Assembly: GCA_947494975.1 (NCBI GenBank)
Contig: CANLXA010000002.1
Coordinates: 1 to 64,000, forward strand
DNA: 64,000 nucleotides
Direction: 5' to 3'
From: an uncultured Roseicyclus sp.
Lineage (GTDB): Bacteria; Pseudomonadota; Alphaproteobacteria; Rhodobacterales; Rhodobacteraceae
The number at the start of each line of letters is the position of its first letter. Position 1 is the stretch's first letter. This document shows, piece by piece, positions 25,161 to 35,709 of this stretch. Position numbers and translations under genes: made by a program. The notes under the pieces were generated by a model. That model made no database searches. It was not told the origin of the DNA and was given only the letters and a program-made list of their open reading frames with translations.

Positions 25161-25694
25161 TCAGCTTGCCGGCGGCTCCCCACCGCAGACGGTCGCAATG
25201 ATGATGTCGTTCTCTCCCTCGCCGGACCATCGCACCTCGTCAGGTTGGCCCTGATCATCGAAGGTGGTTTCAGGCAGGATGTCGCCGCGCAGCGCTTGCG
25301 TGCAATCAATCAGCACGGGCCGGATCATCGCAGGCTGCCAGCGCTCGCGGATATGGGCCTGGATGACGAAAATACCGGAATTATACGCGGTCTCTACCGT
25401 TTCTTCGGGCGAATAGGCGATGAAGCCGCGCACCCAGGGACGGATAAAGGTCCATGGTTGGTAGATCGCTTGTTGTTCACGTTCCGACAGGACCACGGCA
25501 TCTCCCGGCAGATCGTCCAGATTGTTGGGGTACCACGCATATTCCTGGCCGACGGTCGCCACGATCATCATGACGCCCGCCATCACGGGAATGATGCCTT
25601 TTGGCAGGCGATCACCTGTCAGCTTGCGCAGGCCCATGCCGATTCCGGCCCCGGCGAGGCCCGCGAAAACGGCGGCGATAAGGGTCCAGAACAT
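25161..25694 (-). CDS. Small membrane-anchored protein of unknown function, 177 aa
   Basis: Two hydrophobic segments near the N-terminus (about residues 3-22 and 33-50) are followed by a soluble domain of about 120 residues, probably periplasmic, with two cysteines and a VRWSGEGENDIIIATV segment. No family is recognised. It lies between the DUF294 protein (8 bases away) and the sensor-exonuclease on the same strand, and so probably belongs to the acetate-linked operon. Confidence 0.65.
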   Translation of the reverse strand: MFWTLIAAVFAGLAGAGIGMGLRKLTGDRLPKGIIPVMAGVMMIVATVGQEYAWYPNNLDDLPGDAVVLSEREQQAIYQPWTFIRPWVRGFIAYSPEETVETAYNSGIFVIQAHIRERWQPAMIRPVLIDCTQALRGDILPETTFDDQGQPDEVRWSGEGENDIIIATVCGGEPPAS

Positions 25695-25702
25695 CTTGGC
25701 TC

Positions 25703-27520
25703 CTAGCTCAGATATCCGCGGCCCGATGCGGCGGCGGATTGCATGGTTTTTACAACAACGAACGCGTCGCGCAGGTGGCTGCGCTCAAAATCCGAAAGAC
25801 TGGCGGGGGGCATGAAATTGCTCGGTGCCTCACCTCGTTTGATCTGGGCGGCCTGATGTTCCAGCCGCATCTCGGCGATCAGGTCATAGGCGTCCAGCAG
25901 GTCGCGGCCGCCCGGGCCGGACACGGCCCCGGCCTCAATCCCACCTACAATCCGCACCCGCGTATTGGCCTGTGTCAGCTTGCCTGTCAGTGCGTAGATA
26001 CGCCCCAGATCGACAATCGGAACCACGCCTGCATGTTTCATATCGACGGTATTCTTGTGCTCGCCGGACCGCGCCGTCGCGAAGCCCCGAAAGAGGCCCA
26101 GGGGGGGCTGATGTTTAAGCGAATTGCTCACCATGTGGGCCACAAAGATGGAATTCTTTGCCGCGGCCTCCAGCGTGCTGGCCTGAAGGCCATCGAACAG
26201 GCGTGCATCGCCACCGATGGGGCGCAGGTCGAACATGACAGAGGCAAGCATCTGCGCCTCGGGATCAGGCCGCGCGATCCAGCCTGCAAAATACTCCCGC
26301 CAGACGTGCAGAGGTTGCCGCCATTTCGGGTTCGTTGCCATCATGTCGCCCGGGCAGTAGAAATAGCCCGCCACATCCAGCCCGTCGCTGACATATTTGG
26401 CCAATGCGGCGAAATAGGCATCGTGCTCCGGCGCAAAATCATCTGACAGCATCAGGCAGTTATCCTGGTCGGACACACCCGTCTGCTCCTGTCGGCCTTG
26501 CGATCCGCAGGCGAGCCACAGATACGGCACAGGTGGTACACCAAGCTCTGCCTCGGCCAAGGTCAGCAGGCGCCGCGTGGCCGCGTCTCCGATGTCCGTG
26601 ATCAGGCGGGTGACAACTTGATGCGGGTTCTGGGCGCCGACCAGTTGCACCAGAAGTTCCGGGATTTTCGCAGTCACCTTGGCAATCGCGGCGGCGTCGG
26701 GGGCGCGGGCGATCTCCTGGATCAGCCCGGCGGACGATGTCGCCTGAAACCGCGTCAGGTCGGTCTGGGTCAGGATGCCCACCAGCTTGCCCGCTTTGAC
26801 AACCGGCATGTGGGTGATCCCACGCTCAACCATCGTGTGCAGAACGTCCGCCACCAGCGCGGTCGGGGGTAAGGTAATCGGATCGGCTGTCATGATCTGG
26901 GCCACTGGCGTGTCGGCGGATAGCCCCTCGGCCACCGCGCGTGACGTGATGTCACCAGTGGTGAGGATACCGCGCACCACGTCATCTTCGGCGGCGATAA
27001 TGCATGACACATGCTTTTCCCGCATTGCGCGGGCGGCGTCGATCAGCGGCGTCGCTGGCGGGCATGTCATCGGGTTGGGAGTCATCAAATCGGCCAGCGC
27101 CATCGTGGTAATGTCCTGCCGCCGCGTGGTCTGCGGGCGACTGCGGTCAAAGAACCGGCGGGCGACGGGATGGTCAGCGATGAGAGTCTGAAATGTATTC
27201 GCCGGGATCGCGACGACGCGCGCGGCCTCCACGGCGACAGCATTGACCGGCGCGATACCATCCCGCATCAGGCCGCGTTCGCCGAACGAGTTTCCCGGCC
27301 CAAGCATCGACAGGACCTCGCCGTGCTCATCGGTGATGTCCACACGCCCGGTTTCGATCAGGCACAGTGCGGTCACGGGTGTGCCGAGCCGGTAGATCAG
27401 CGCGCCGGCTTCGTAGTCCGAGACGGTCGCCGCTTGCGCCACAGCCTGCCGGTCGGCTTCGGGCAGGGCATCATAGGGATGCGTCTGGGCCAGAAGGGCG
27501 TCGATGGGCGAGTTCGGCAT
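25703..27520 (-). CDS. Cyclic-nucleotide-binding/CBS/DUF294 putative nucleotidyltransferase, 605 aa
   Basis: The domain order is a cNMP-binding domain (about 15-130) with GNSFGERGLM, two CBS domains (about 145-270), a GlnD-like nucleotidyltransferase with GSQGRQEQTGVSDQDN (the G-S plus D-x-D signature), and a DUF294 C-terminal domain. Proteins of this layout are usually found with acetate symporters and a DnaQ-like exonuclease, exactly as here. It probably senses nucleotides and modifies a partner involved in acetate use, but the target is unproven. Confidence 0.9.
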   Translation of the reverse strand: MPNSPIDALLAQTHPYDALPEADRQAVAQAATVSDYEAGALIYRLGTPVTALCLIETGRVDITDEHGEVLSMLGPGNSFGERGLMRDGIAPVNAVAVEAARVVAIPANTFQTLIADHPVARRFFDRSRPQTTRRQDITTMALADLMTPNPMTCPPATPLIDAARAMREKHVSCIIAAEDDVVRGILTTGDITSRAVAEGLSADTPVAQIMTADPITLPPTALVADVLHTMVERGITHMPVVKAGKLVGILTQTDLTRFQATSSAGLIQEIARAPDAAAIAKVTAKIPELLVQLVGAQNPHQVVTRLITDIGDAATRRLLTLAEAELGVPPVPYLWLACGSQGRQEQTGVSDQDNCLMLSDDFAPEHDAYFAALAKYVSDGLDVAGYFYCPGDMMATNPKWRQPLHVWREYFAGWIARPDPEAQMLASVMFDLRPIGGDARLFDGLQASTLEAAAKNSIFVAHMVSNSLKHQPPLGLFRGFATARSGEHKNTVDMKHAGVVPIVDLGRIYALTGKLTQANTRVRIVGGIEAGAVSGPGGRDLLDAYDLIAEMRLEHQAAQIKRGEAPSNFMPPASLSDFERSHLRDAFVVVKTMQSAAASGRGYLS

Positions 27521-27539
27521 GGATCAATATCCGTTCGTG

Positions 27540-27572
27540 AAAAGGCGCACCCCGAGGGTGTCGGGATGCGCC
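27540..27572 (-). terminator. Rho-independent terminator after actP
   Basis: On the minus strand GGCGCA-CCCGA pairs with its partner (27544-27572, one mismatch, 5-base loop) and is followed by TTTTC. It lies between actP and the DUF294 gene, so transcription from acs/actP may mostly stop here. Confidence 0.7.
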
Positions 27573-27615
27573 AGAGGGTTCAAGTGGGCCGAGTGATGCA
27601 CCCGGCCCGACAAGA

Positions 27616-29400
27616 TCACTTGGCCAATGCGCCGCCGGCACCACGCGGGATGCGGACGGATTCGACCAGGTCCTGGATTTCCTGCGGCGGCTCTGCCGTT
27701 GCGCGGGAGACAAGGAACGCCACACCGAAGTTAAACAGCGCGCCGATCGGGCCGAAATGTGTCGGCGGGATGCCGAACAGATACTGGCTCGAGTCGAGCA
27801 TGTTCGTGCCCGGCACGAAGAACCAACCCAGATAGAGGAACAGGTACAGGCAGGTCGAAATCAGACCGGCCAGCATACCCGCGATCGCCCCGGCGGAGTT
27901 CATCCGCTTGGAGAAGATCCCCATCATCAGCGTCGGGAACAGCGTTGCTGCCGCAAGGCCAAAGGCCAGAGCCACAACCTGCGCCGCGAAGCCCGGCGGG
28001 TTCAGACCCAGATAGACCGCCACGACGATTGCACCGGCCATCGAGATCCGAGCGGCCAGAAGCTCGCCTTTCTCCGAAATGCCCGGGTTCATCACCGATT
28101 TGATCAGGTCATGGGAGATCGCCGAGGAGATTGCCAGAAGCAGACCTGCCGCAGTAGACAGGGCCGCCGCAATACCACCGGCAGCGATCAGGGCGATCAC
28201 CCAGCCCGGCAGGTTTGCAATCTCGGGGTTGGCCAGCACGAGGATGTCACGGTTGAACGTGACAAGCTCATTGCCTTCCAGACCGTTGGCTTCGGCAAAC
28301 GCCTGACCTTCGGCAGACGCTTCGTTGTAGTACTGGATGCGACCGTCGCCGTTCAGGTCGTCGGTACCAAGAAGGCCTGTGACCTCCCAGGTGTTGAACC
28401 AGTCCGGCAGGTCTTCCTGCGCCACAGCCTCGCCCTGCGTGCCTTCCGGCCACATCGTGGTGATGATGTTCAGACGCGCCATTGCGCCCACGGCCGGGGC
28501 TGTCAGGTACAGCAGAGCGATGAACACCAGCGCCCAACCGGCGGACCAGCGGGCATCGGCAACCTTGGGCACCGTGAAGAAGCGGATGATCACGTGGGGC
28601 AGGCCCGCGGTACCGATCATCAGCGACAGGGTGTAAAGCGCCATCAGCCAGGGGTTCGTGGTGGCCGTGTACTCGTTGAAGCCCAGATCGGTCAGCAGAC
28701 CGTCCAGCGTTGTCAGAAGCGGAACACCCGCCTCAACAGCACCCGGCAGACCTTCGTTCATGCTGGAGAACAGGCCGAGGCCCGGGATCGGGTTACCGGT
28801 CAGCTGCAGCGAGATGAAGATGGCAGGGATGGTGTACGCAATGATGAGCACGCAATACTGAGCCACCTGGGTGTAGGTGATGCCCTTCATGCCACCCAGA
28901 ACCGCGTAGACGAACACAACCGCGCCCGCGATGTAGAGGCCGGTATCCCGGTCCACTTCGAGGAAACGCGCGAACGCCACGCCGGCTCCCGACATCTGGC
29001 CGATCACGTAGGTCACCGAGATGACGATCAGGCAGATAACGGCCACAACGCGCGCGGTGTTCGAATAGTAACGGTCGCCCACGAATTCCGGCACAGTGTA
29101 TTTGCCGAACTTCCGCAGATAGGGAGCAAGCAGCATCGCCATCAGGACGTAGCCACCGGTCCACCCCATCAAGAAGAGCGAGTTGTTGTAGCCCACAAAG
29201 GCGATCAGGCCCGCCATCGAGATAAACGAGGCTGCCGACATCCAGTCAGCCGCCGTTGCCATCCCGTTGACGACAGGGTTAACGCCGCGACCCGCAGCGT
29301 AAAATTCCGCGGTCGAGCCCGCACGGGCCCAGATCGCGATCCCGAAGTAGAGCGCGAACGACAGCCCCACCACGATGAAATTGAGTGTTGTCTGATCCAT
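27616..29400 (-). CDS. actP: Sodium:solute symporter, acetate permease type (ActP/VC_2705), 594 aa
   Basis: SSS-family transporter with about 13 membrane helices. FYAAGRGVNPVVNGMATAADWMSAASFISMAG near residue 32 and GYVLMAMLLAPYLRKFGKYTVPEFVGDRYY are hallmarks of the acetate/short-chain acid branch. An about 70-residue insert (about 295-370) is typical of the VC_2705 subfamily. It pairs with the small DUF4212 subunit 15 bases upstream and with acetyl-CoA synthetase, so acetate uptake with sodium is the likely job. Confidence 0.9.
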   Translation of the reverse strand: MDQTTLNFIVVGLSFALYFGIAIWARAGSTAEFYAAGRGVNPVVNGMATAADWMSAASFISMAGLIAFVGYNNSLFLMGWTGGYVLMAMLLAPYLRKFGKYTVPEFVGDRYYSNTARVVAVICLIVISVTYVIGQMSGAGVAFARFLEVDRDTGLYIAGAVVFVYAVLGGMKGITYTQVAQYCVLIIAYTIPAIFISLQLTGNPIPGLGLFSSMNEGLPGAVEAGVPLLTTLDGLLTDLGFNEYTATTNPWLMALYTLSLMIGTAGLPHVIIRFFTVPKVADARWSAGWALVFIALLYLTAPAVGAMARLNIITTMWPEGTQGEAVAQEDLPDWFNTWEVTGLLGTDDLNGDGRIQYYNEASAEGQAFAEANGLEGNELVTFNRDILVLANPEIANLPGWVIALIAAGGIAAALSTAAGLLLAISSAISHDLIKSVMNPGISEKGELLAARISMAGAIVVAVYLGLNPPGFAAQVVALAFGLAAATLFPTLMMGIFSKRMNSAGAIAGMLAGLISTCLYLFLYLGWFFVPGTNMLDSSQYLFGIPPTHFGPIGALFNFGVAFLVSRATAEPPQEIQDLVESVRIPRGAGGALAK

Positions 29401-29415
29401 GGTTCCCAGCGCCCC

Positions 29416-29664
29416 TTATTCGTCTACGCCGTGATCCCGATCAATCTTGTTCATGCGCCAGGCATAAAAGAAGATCAGGAACAGGAAGACGAGGATGGAT
29501 CCTTGCTGGGCAAACCAGAAGCCCAGATCTGTGCCGCCGACTTCGATGCCGCTGATCAGCGGCCGAAGCAGGATGGCGAAGCCGTACGAGGCAAGCGCCC
29601 AGATCACCAAACAAATGGTCACCAGGCGCAGGTTCGCAGACCAATACGCATTGTTTTCCGACAT
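29416..29664 (-). CDS. DUF4212 small subunit of the acetate symporter, 82 aa
   Basis: Two membrane helices (about residues 12-33 and 46-68) ending with FYAWRMNKIDRDHGVDE, the usual form of DUF4212. This family is nearly always encoded just before a VC_2705-type sodium:solute symporter, as here. A GAAGGGAG site precedes the ATG. It probably stabilises or assists the symporter in the inner membrane. Confidence 0.88.
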   Translation of the reverse strand: MSENNAYWSANLRLVTICLVIWALASYGFAILLRPLISGIEVGGTDLGFWFAQQGSILVFLFLIFFYAWRMNKIDRDHGVDE

Positions 29665-29778
29665 TTATTGTTCTCCCTTCGAGGTTTTCGCCCATCCGGT
29701 CCCTCCTGGCCCGGTCAGGCGTTATCGCCGCCGCCCGATGTCGTATCCGGACGGCGGAAGTTTGGTGCCGCAGCGTCG

Positions 29779-31716
<1,938 letters not shown>

Positions 31717-32137
31717 GGGTGTCTCTCCTAAATCTCGCTGTGGACGGCATGCGTGCGGGGAAGGACACCGAAGTGCCGCCCGTGAGGGGGCGCGGCCCGC
31801 CTCGCGTGTCCTACCTTGTGATCTTTGGCGGGCGCACCCGCCGATCTCGGCTTGCTTTTCTGATCAAATGTGCAGGTCGGCCTCCACCCGATCCTCCATG
31901 CGCCTCCTCCGAAGCGGTCCACACAACCGCCCGGTCCAAGGGCGGCAGCGGTCGCTCATGGCACCTGCGGCGATCTCCCGAGCCGCTTGATACGCAACTT
32001 AACCATGACAGCAGTCACGTGGATCGTCCCGCACAAGTTGGTGGGTGATCGGCATTCTGTAAGAAGATTTCACATTTGTGACACCAAATTGTAAAAATAT
32101 TTACAAAGGCGAAACAAACGATTGCATCTTGTTGGCT
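31717..32137. other. Long upstream region of acs
   Basis: About 420 bases separate acs from the SnoaL-like gene. No gene is visible. The part nearest acs is GC-rich; the distal part (about 32060-32120) is strongly A+T-rich and holds two palindromes described separately. It probably includes the acs promoter and its regulatory sites. Confidence 0.5.
32070..32106. promoter_or_regulatory. Two adjacent palindromes upstream of acs
   Basis: TCACA-TT-TGTGA at 32070-32081 and TTGTAAA-AATA-TTTACAA at 32089-32106 are both perfect inverted repeats in an A+T-rich patch. They look like binding sites for dimeric regulators. The second recalls, without matching, the TTTGCAAA-type sites of short-chain acyl-CoA regulators in rhodobacteria (from memory). 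They also lie just after the neighbouring gene's stop, so a role in termination is possible. Confidence 0.4.
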
Positions 32138-33127
32138 TTAGCGGTTCCCAAGTGCTTCCAGCACGTCTACGCCCATTTGTGACAAAAGGTCGATGTAATC
32201 CAGAAGCACCCAATTCTCCGCAATGAGCCCACCGTCGCAACGATAAAAATCCATCACCCTAAGGGTCAGGTTTCGGTTGGTGGCGGGAACGCCAAGATAT
32301 GTGTCGCGATGCGTCATCGTCATGGATGGCCAGCCCGAGACGGCCGCGAAGTTTCCGTCGCCGATCCGGCAATAGTGATTGCCACCCTTGCGGTCCGGAA
32401 AGGCGCGCAGAAAGGGCGCGCGGTGGTGGCCCACAAACCCCTCCCACGCGACCGTCGATCCGACCCCGCCGGGGCCGTACCAGCCAAAATCGGGTGTCCA
32501 CGCGCCGCCTGCGCCGACCTGGCCGTCGGAGCCATAAGTGTCGGGGTTGTAGACGTGGAGCGCGGACAGCATCGCTTCCACCACATCGAGTGCGGCGGCA
32601 CCGTCGGCGCGGTTTGCCGGGCACAAGCCATCCTGGGTGGCCGGGGCGGGAAAGAGTGTCGGGCTGCCGTAATGGGCGTCCGCAAGGGGCCAGATGCCGG
32701 TCTGATGGATCAGATCCAACAGATCAAGGATCACCCGGCCCTCCACGATGCGCCCATCTTCCACGCGCCAGAACTCGCCCATCCGCAGGTAGACCAGCTT
32801 GCCATGGGGCGCGATCCCCCAGAGCGGTTCCGTGAAGAGCCCCGTTAGATGAGTGAGCGACACCACCCATTGCCCGCCATAGTCGCGGCGATTCTCTCCT
32901 CCGATCACCATAAGATCCCGCCGCCGCGCCGGCTTCAGGGCGGCCCGCAGCGGCGCCACCAAGCCCTCGACGATCTGATCCGAACCCGTCAGCGTGCCGA
33001 TCGGTGTGGAGAAATCGATCTGAGCATCCGCTGTAAATCCCTGTGCTGCAAAGGCTGAAAGCTCTGCTGGATCAACAGTGTAAAGGCCAGCCAGAAAGGT
33101 TTGGATATCTTGGCGGGGGTCGGTCAT
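32138..33127 (-). CDS. Two-domain SnoaL/NTF2-like protein, 329 aa
   Basis: Two related cone-shaped NTF2-like domains (about residues 5-140 and 175-325) with SnoaL-type patterns such as GEFWRVEDGRIVEGRVILDLLDL and MDFYRCDGGLIAENWVLLDYIDL. The two closing motifs show an ancient internal duplication. The ATG at 33127 is preferred over one 19 codons upstream. It is divergent from the sugar-type ABC transporter, so it may modify the transported compound; the reaction is unknown. Confidence 0.8.
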   Translation of the reverse strand: MTDPRQDIQTFLAGLYTVDPAELSAFAAQGFTADAQIDFSTPIGTLTGSDQIVEGLVAPLRAALKPARRRDLMVIGGENRRDYGGQWVVSLTHLTGLFTEPLWGIAPHGKLVYLRMGEFWRVEDGRIVEGRVILDLLDLIHQTGIWPLADAHYGSPTLFPAPATQDGLCPANRADGAAALDVVEAMLSALHVYNPDTYGSDGQVGAGGAWTPDFGWYGPGGVGSTVAWEGFVGHHRAPFLRAFPDRKGGNHYCRIGDGNFAAVSGWPSMTMTHRDTYLGVPATNRNLTLRVMDFYRCDGGLIAENWVLLDYIDLLSQMGVDVLEALGNR

Positions 33128-33321
33128 GCTGAGCCTCGTAATGCTGGACGCCACAAAGGCTTGCCAGAACGCCGTCTGCCGCACTAGCGTATTCTTGCAA
33201 ACCTATGCAAATTCGGCAAACTGGACCTGAGACAGGCCGGTTCATGGCCCGAACGCCAACAAACAAGTGGGGATCCGGCCGTCCAAGCCGGGCGCCGAAA
33301 GATACACAGGGAGAGATCTTA

Positions 33322-34554
33322 ATGTTTGCCAAACGCCTTGCCCTCGCGGGCGCGGTCAGCCTCGCGGCCACAGCCGCCTATGCCGATGGCCACGCGACCT
33401 GCAGCTTTGAAAACGAAACCGAAGTCACCATGCTGAGCGCTGCGTTCGAAGCCTGGGTTGCCGTCACAGACGCCATGGTTGCCTGCGGGAACTTCGAACC
33501 CGAGCTGGATCAGGAATTCCGCACCAAGCAGCCCGAAGGCTTTGCAGCCAACCCGTCGCTTTATCAGCTGGGTGGTGTGTCCAACGGCACGATCACGCCG
33601 CTGCTGAATGCCGGCACCATCCGCCCGCTTGATGATCTGATCGAAGCCTATGGAGAAAACCTGACGCCCAACCAATTGATCCAGATCGACGGACAGACGA
33701 TGGCCGTCGCCATGATGGTGAACACGCAGCACATGATGTACCGCTCCGATATCTTTGCGGATCTGGGCCTCGAAATACCCACCACCTGGGAAGACGTGCT
33801 GGCGGCCGCCGCCGCGATCCAAGAGGCCGGCGTGGTCGATTATCCGTTGGGCGCCACGATGGCGTCGGGCTGGAACCTCGCGCAGGACTTCAACAACATG
33901 TTCGTCGGCTTCGGCGGCACGTTCGTGAACGATGACAATACGCCCAATGTGAATTCCGAGGCCGGTCTTGCCGCACTCGACATGATGATGCGCATGACCG
34001 AGTACATGGATCCGGAATTCCTGGTATCTGACTCCACCTATGTGCAGCAGCAGTTCCAGCAGGGTCGTATTGCCATGGCAAACCTCTGGGCCAGCCGTGC
34101 GGCGGCCATGAACAATGCCGAGGAAAGTCAGGTAGTGGGCCTGATCGCCACATCGGCTGCTCCGCTCGCAATGGAAGGCGGCGCGCCGGCAACCACGCTG
34201 TGGTGGGATGGCATCGTCGTGGCGGCCAATATTTCGGATGCGGAGGCGGAGAACGCGTTTCGGCTTGCGATGGAGGGGATCAACCCCGCCACCGTCGAAG
34301 CGGCACCGGATGCGGCGATCTGGCTGATCCCGGGATATGAGCCGAACGACATGTCTGCGGGTGCGATCGCGACGGCCACCGCCAACCCGGCGCCTCCCTC
34401 CTATCCGTCCACCACGCAGATGGGCCTGATGCACACCGCTCTCGGCAATGAACTGGCCGCGTTCTTCACCGGCGACGTGTCGGCCGAAGAGGCCTTGGCG
34501 GCGGTGGAGGCCTCCTACACGGTCGCCGCTCAGGAAGCCGGCCTGCTGGAGTAA
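33322..34554 (+). CDS. ABC transporter sugar-type substrate-binding protein, 410 aa
   Basis: A signal peptide of about 21 residues (AVSLAATAAYA) leads into a family 1 extracellular solute-binding protein with FRTKQPEGFAANPSLYQLGGVSNG and a central ligand-cleft region rich in aromatic residues. The ATG at 33322 follows AGGGAGAGA; upstream in-frame starts lack family support. It is the first gene of an uptake operon with two permeases. The ligand is probably a carbohydrate or polyol. Confidence 0.88.
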   Translation: MFAKRLALAGAVSLAATAAYADGHATCSFENETEVTMLSAAFEAWVAVTDAMVACGNFEPELDQEFRTKQPEGFAANPSLYQLGGVSNGTITPLLNAGTIRPLDDLIEAYGENLTPNQLIQIDGQTMAVAMMVNTQHMMYRSDIFADLGLEIPTTWEDVLAAAAAIQEAGVVDYPLGATMASGWNLAQDFNNMFVGFGGTFVNDDNTPNVNSEAGLAALDMMMRMTEYMDPEFLVSDSTYVQQQFQQGRIAMANLWASRAAAMNNAEESQVVGLIATSAAPLAMEGGAPATTLWWDGIVVAANISDAEAENAFRLAMEGINPATVEAAPDAAIWLIPGYEPNDMSAGAIATATANPAPPSYPSTTQMGLMHTALGNELAAFFTGDVSAEEALAAVEASYTVAAQEAGLLE

Positions 34555-34623
34555 GCCAGTGCATCACCGGGCCCCACGCGGCTCCGGTGAGGCGTTCGAG
34601 ACCTGCCGGGGCCCTTAACGTGG

Positions 34624-34646
34624 CCCCGGTACCACGGTGACCGGGG
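34624..34646 (+). other. Intercistronic stem-loop between binding protein and permease
   Basis: CCCCGGT pairs perfectly with ACCGGGG around a 9-base loop, directly before the permease ribosome site. Such hairpins commonly keep the binding-protein part of the transcript more abundant than the permease part. Confidence 0.5.
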
Positions 34647-34655
34647 GGCATATCC

Positions 34656-35684
34656 ATGAAGTTCAAGACATTCATCTGGTTTGTGGGGCCCTCGCTGTTC
34701 CTGATGCTGCTGTTCATCGCCGCCCCGCTGGTGTCGGTATTCCTTGACAGCTTCCGCATCACCCAACCGGTCGTCCAAACCGTCGAAACCGAGACCTGCA
34801 GCGCCGGTTTCCTGCAACAGACCTGCACCACCACGATCAACACCGTCCCCGTCATTGACGAGGAAACGGGCCGCGTGGTGACGACCACCGAATGGGTCGG
34901 CTGGCTGTCCTACGAGCGGGTGCTCGAGCCCCGGCGAGCCTGGGACGCGATCCGCTCCTTCGATTATAACGGGCTGATGCAGATCGACTTCTGGGCCGCC
35001 CTGCGCTTTACGGTCATGTTCACCCTGGTCACCCTGCCGCTTGTGATCGGCGTCGGCCTCGCCATCGCCCTCGCCGTCAACAATGCCGCCAAGAGCTTGC
35101 GTGGCCCGATCATCTTCGTTTCGCTTCTGCCGTTCATCATCACGCCCGTCATCGGCTCTTTGTCGATCTACTGGCTGTTCGTGGGCGACGGTATCCTGAC
35201 CCGCGGACTGGAGGCCTGGTTGGATCGCGACATCGCCATGTTCGCCCAGGCCTGGACGATCGAGCTATTGATGCTGTTCTATCGCGTCTGGCACGTGGCG
35301 CCCTTTGCTTTCGTTATCTTCTATGCCGGGCTGCAAACGGTGAACCAGGACACGCTGGAATCCGCCATCATCGACGGCGCCTCGCGGTGGGACCGCCTGC
35401 GCTACGTGATCATCCCGCATTTGATGCCGCTCATCGTCTTCATCGCCTTGATCCACCTGATGGACAGCTACCGGGTCTTTGACGAAATCGTCGGTTTCCG
35501 CGCCCAGGCCTACGTGATCTCGCTGCAATGGCTCACGTTTGATTTCCTGGCAGCGGATGATGCGGGCAACCGCGCGTTCAGCCGCGCCTCCGCGTCGGCC
35601 ATGCTGACGATGATCGGGATCGTGATCCTTCTGATCCCGCTCCTGCGCCGCACGTGGCGCGATCACAAGGGAGGGTCGCACTGA
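34656..35684 (+). CDS. ABC transporter permease (sugar type, MalF-like), 342 aa
   Basis: Inner-membrane permease with about six to seven helices. The first, near residues 5-27, is followed by an about 70-residue periplasmic loop with two cysteines. The ATPase-coupling EAA-like loop reads ESAIIDGASRWDRLRYVIIPHLMP. It forms the channel with the second permease 25 bases downstream. No ATP-binding subunit is encoded nearby. Confidence 0.9.
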   Translation: MKFKTFIWFVGPSLFLMLLFIAAPLVSVFLDSFRITQPVVQTVETETCSAGFLQQTCTTTINTVPVIDEETGRVVTTTEWVGWLSYERVLEPRRAWDAIRSFDYNGLMQIDFWAALRFTVMFTLVTLPLVIGVGLAIALAVNNAAKSLRGPIIFVSLLPFIITPVIGSLSIYWLFVGDGILTRGLEAWLDRDIAMFAQAWTIELLMLFYRVWHVAPFAFVIFYAGLQTVNQDTLESAIIDGASRWDRLRYVIIPHLMPLIVFIALIHLMDSYRVFDEIVGFRAQAYVISLQWLTFDFLAADDAGNRAFSRASASAMLTMIGIVILLIPLLRRTWRDHKGGSH

Positions 35685-35709
35685 TGGCCGGTATCAAGGA
35701 GCGCACAGT

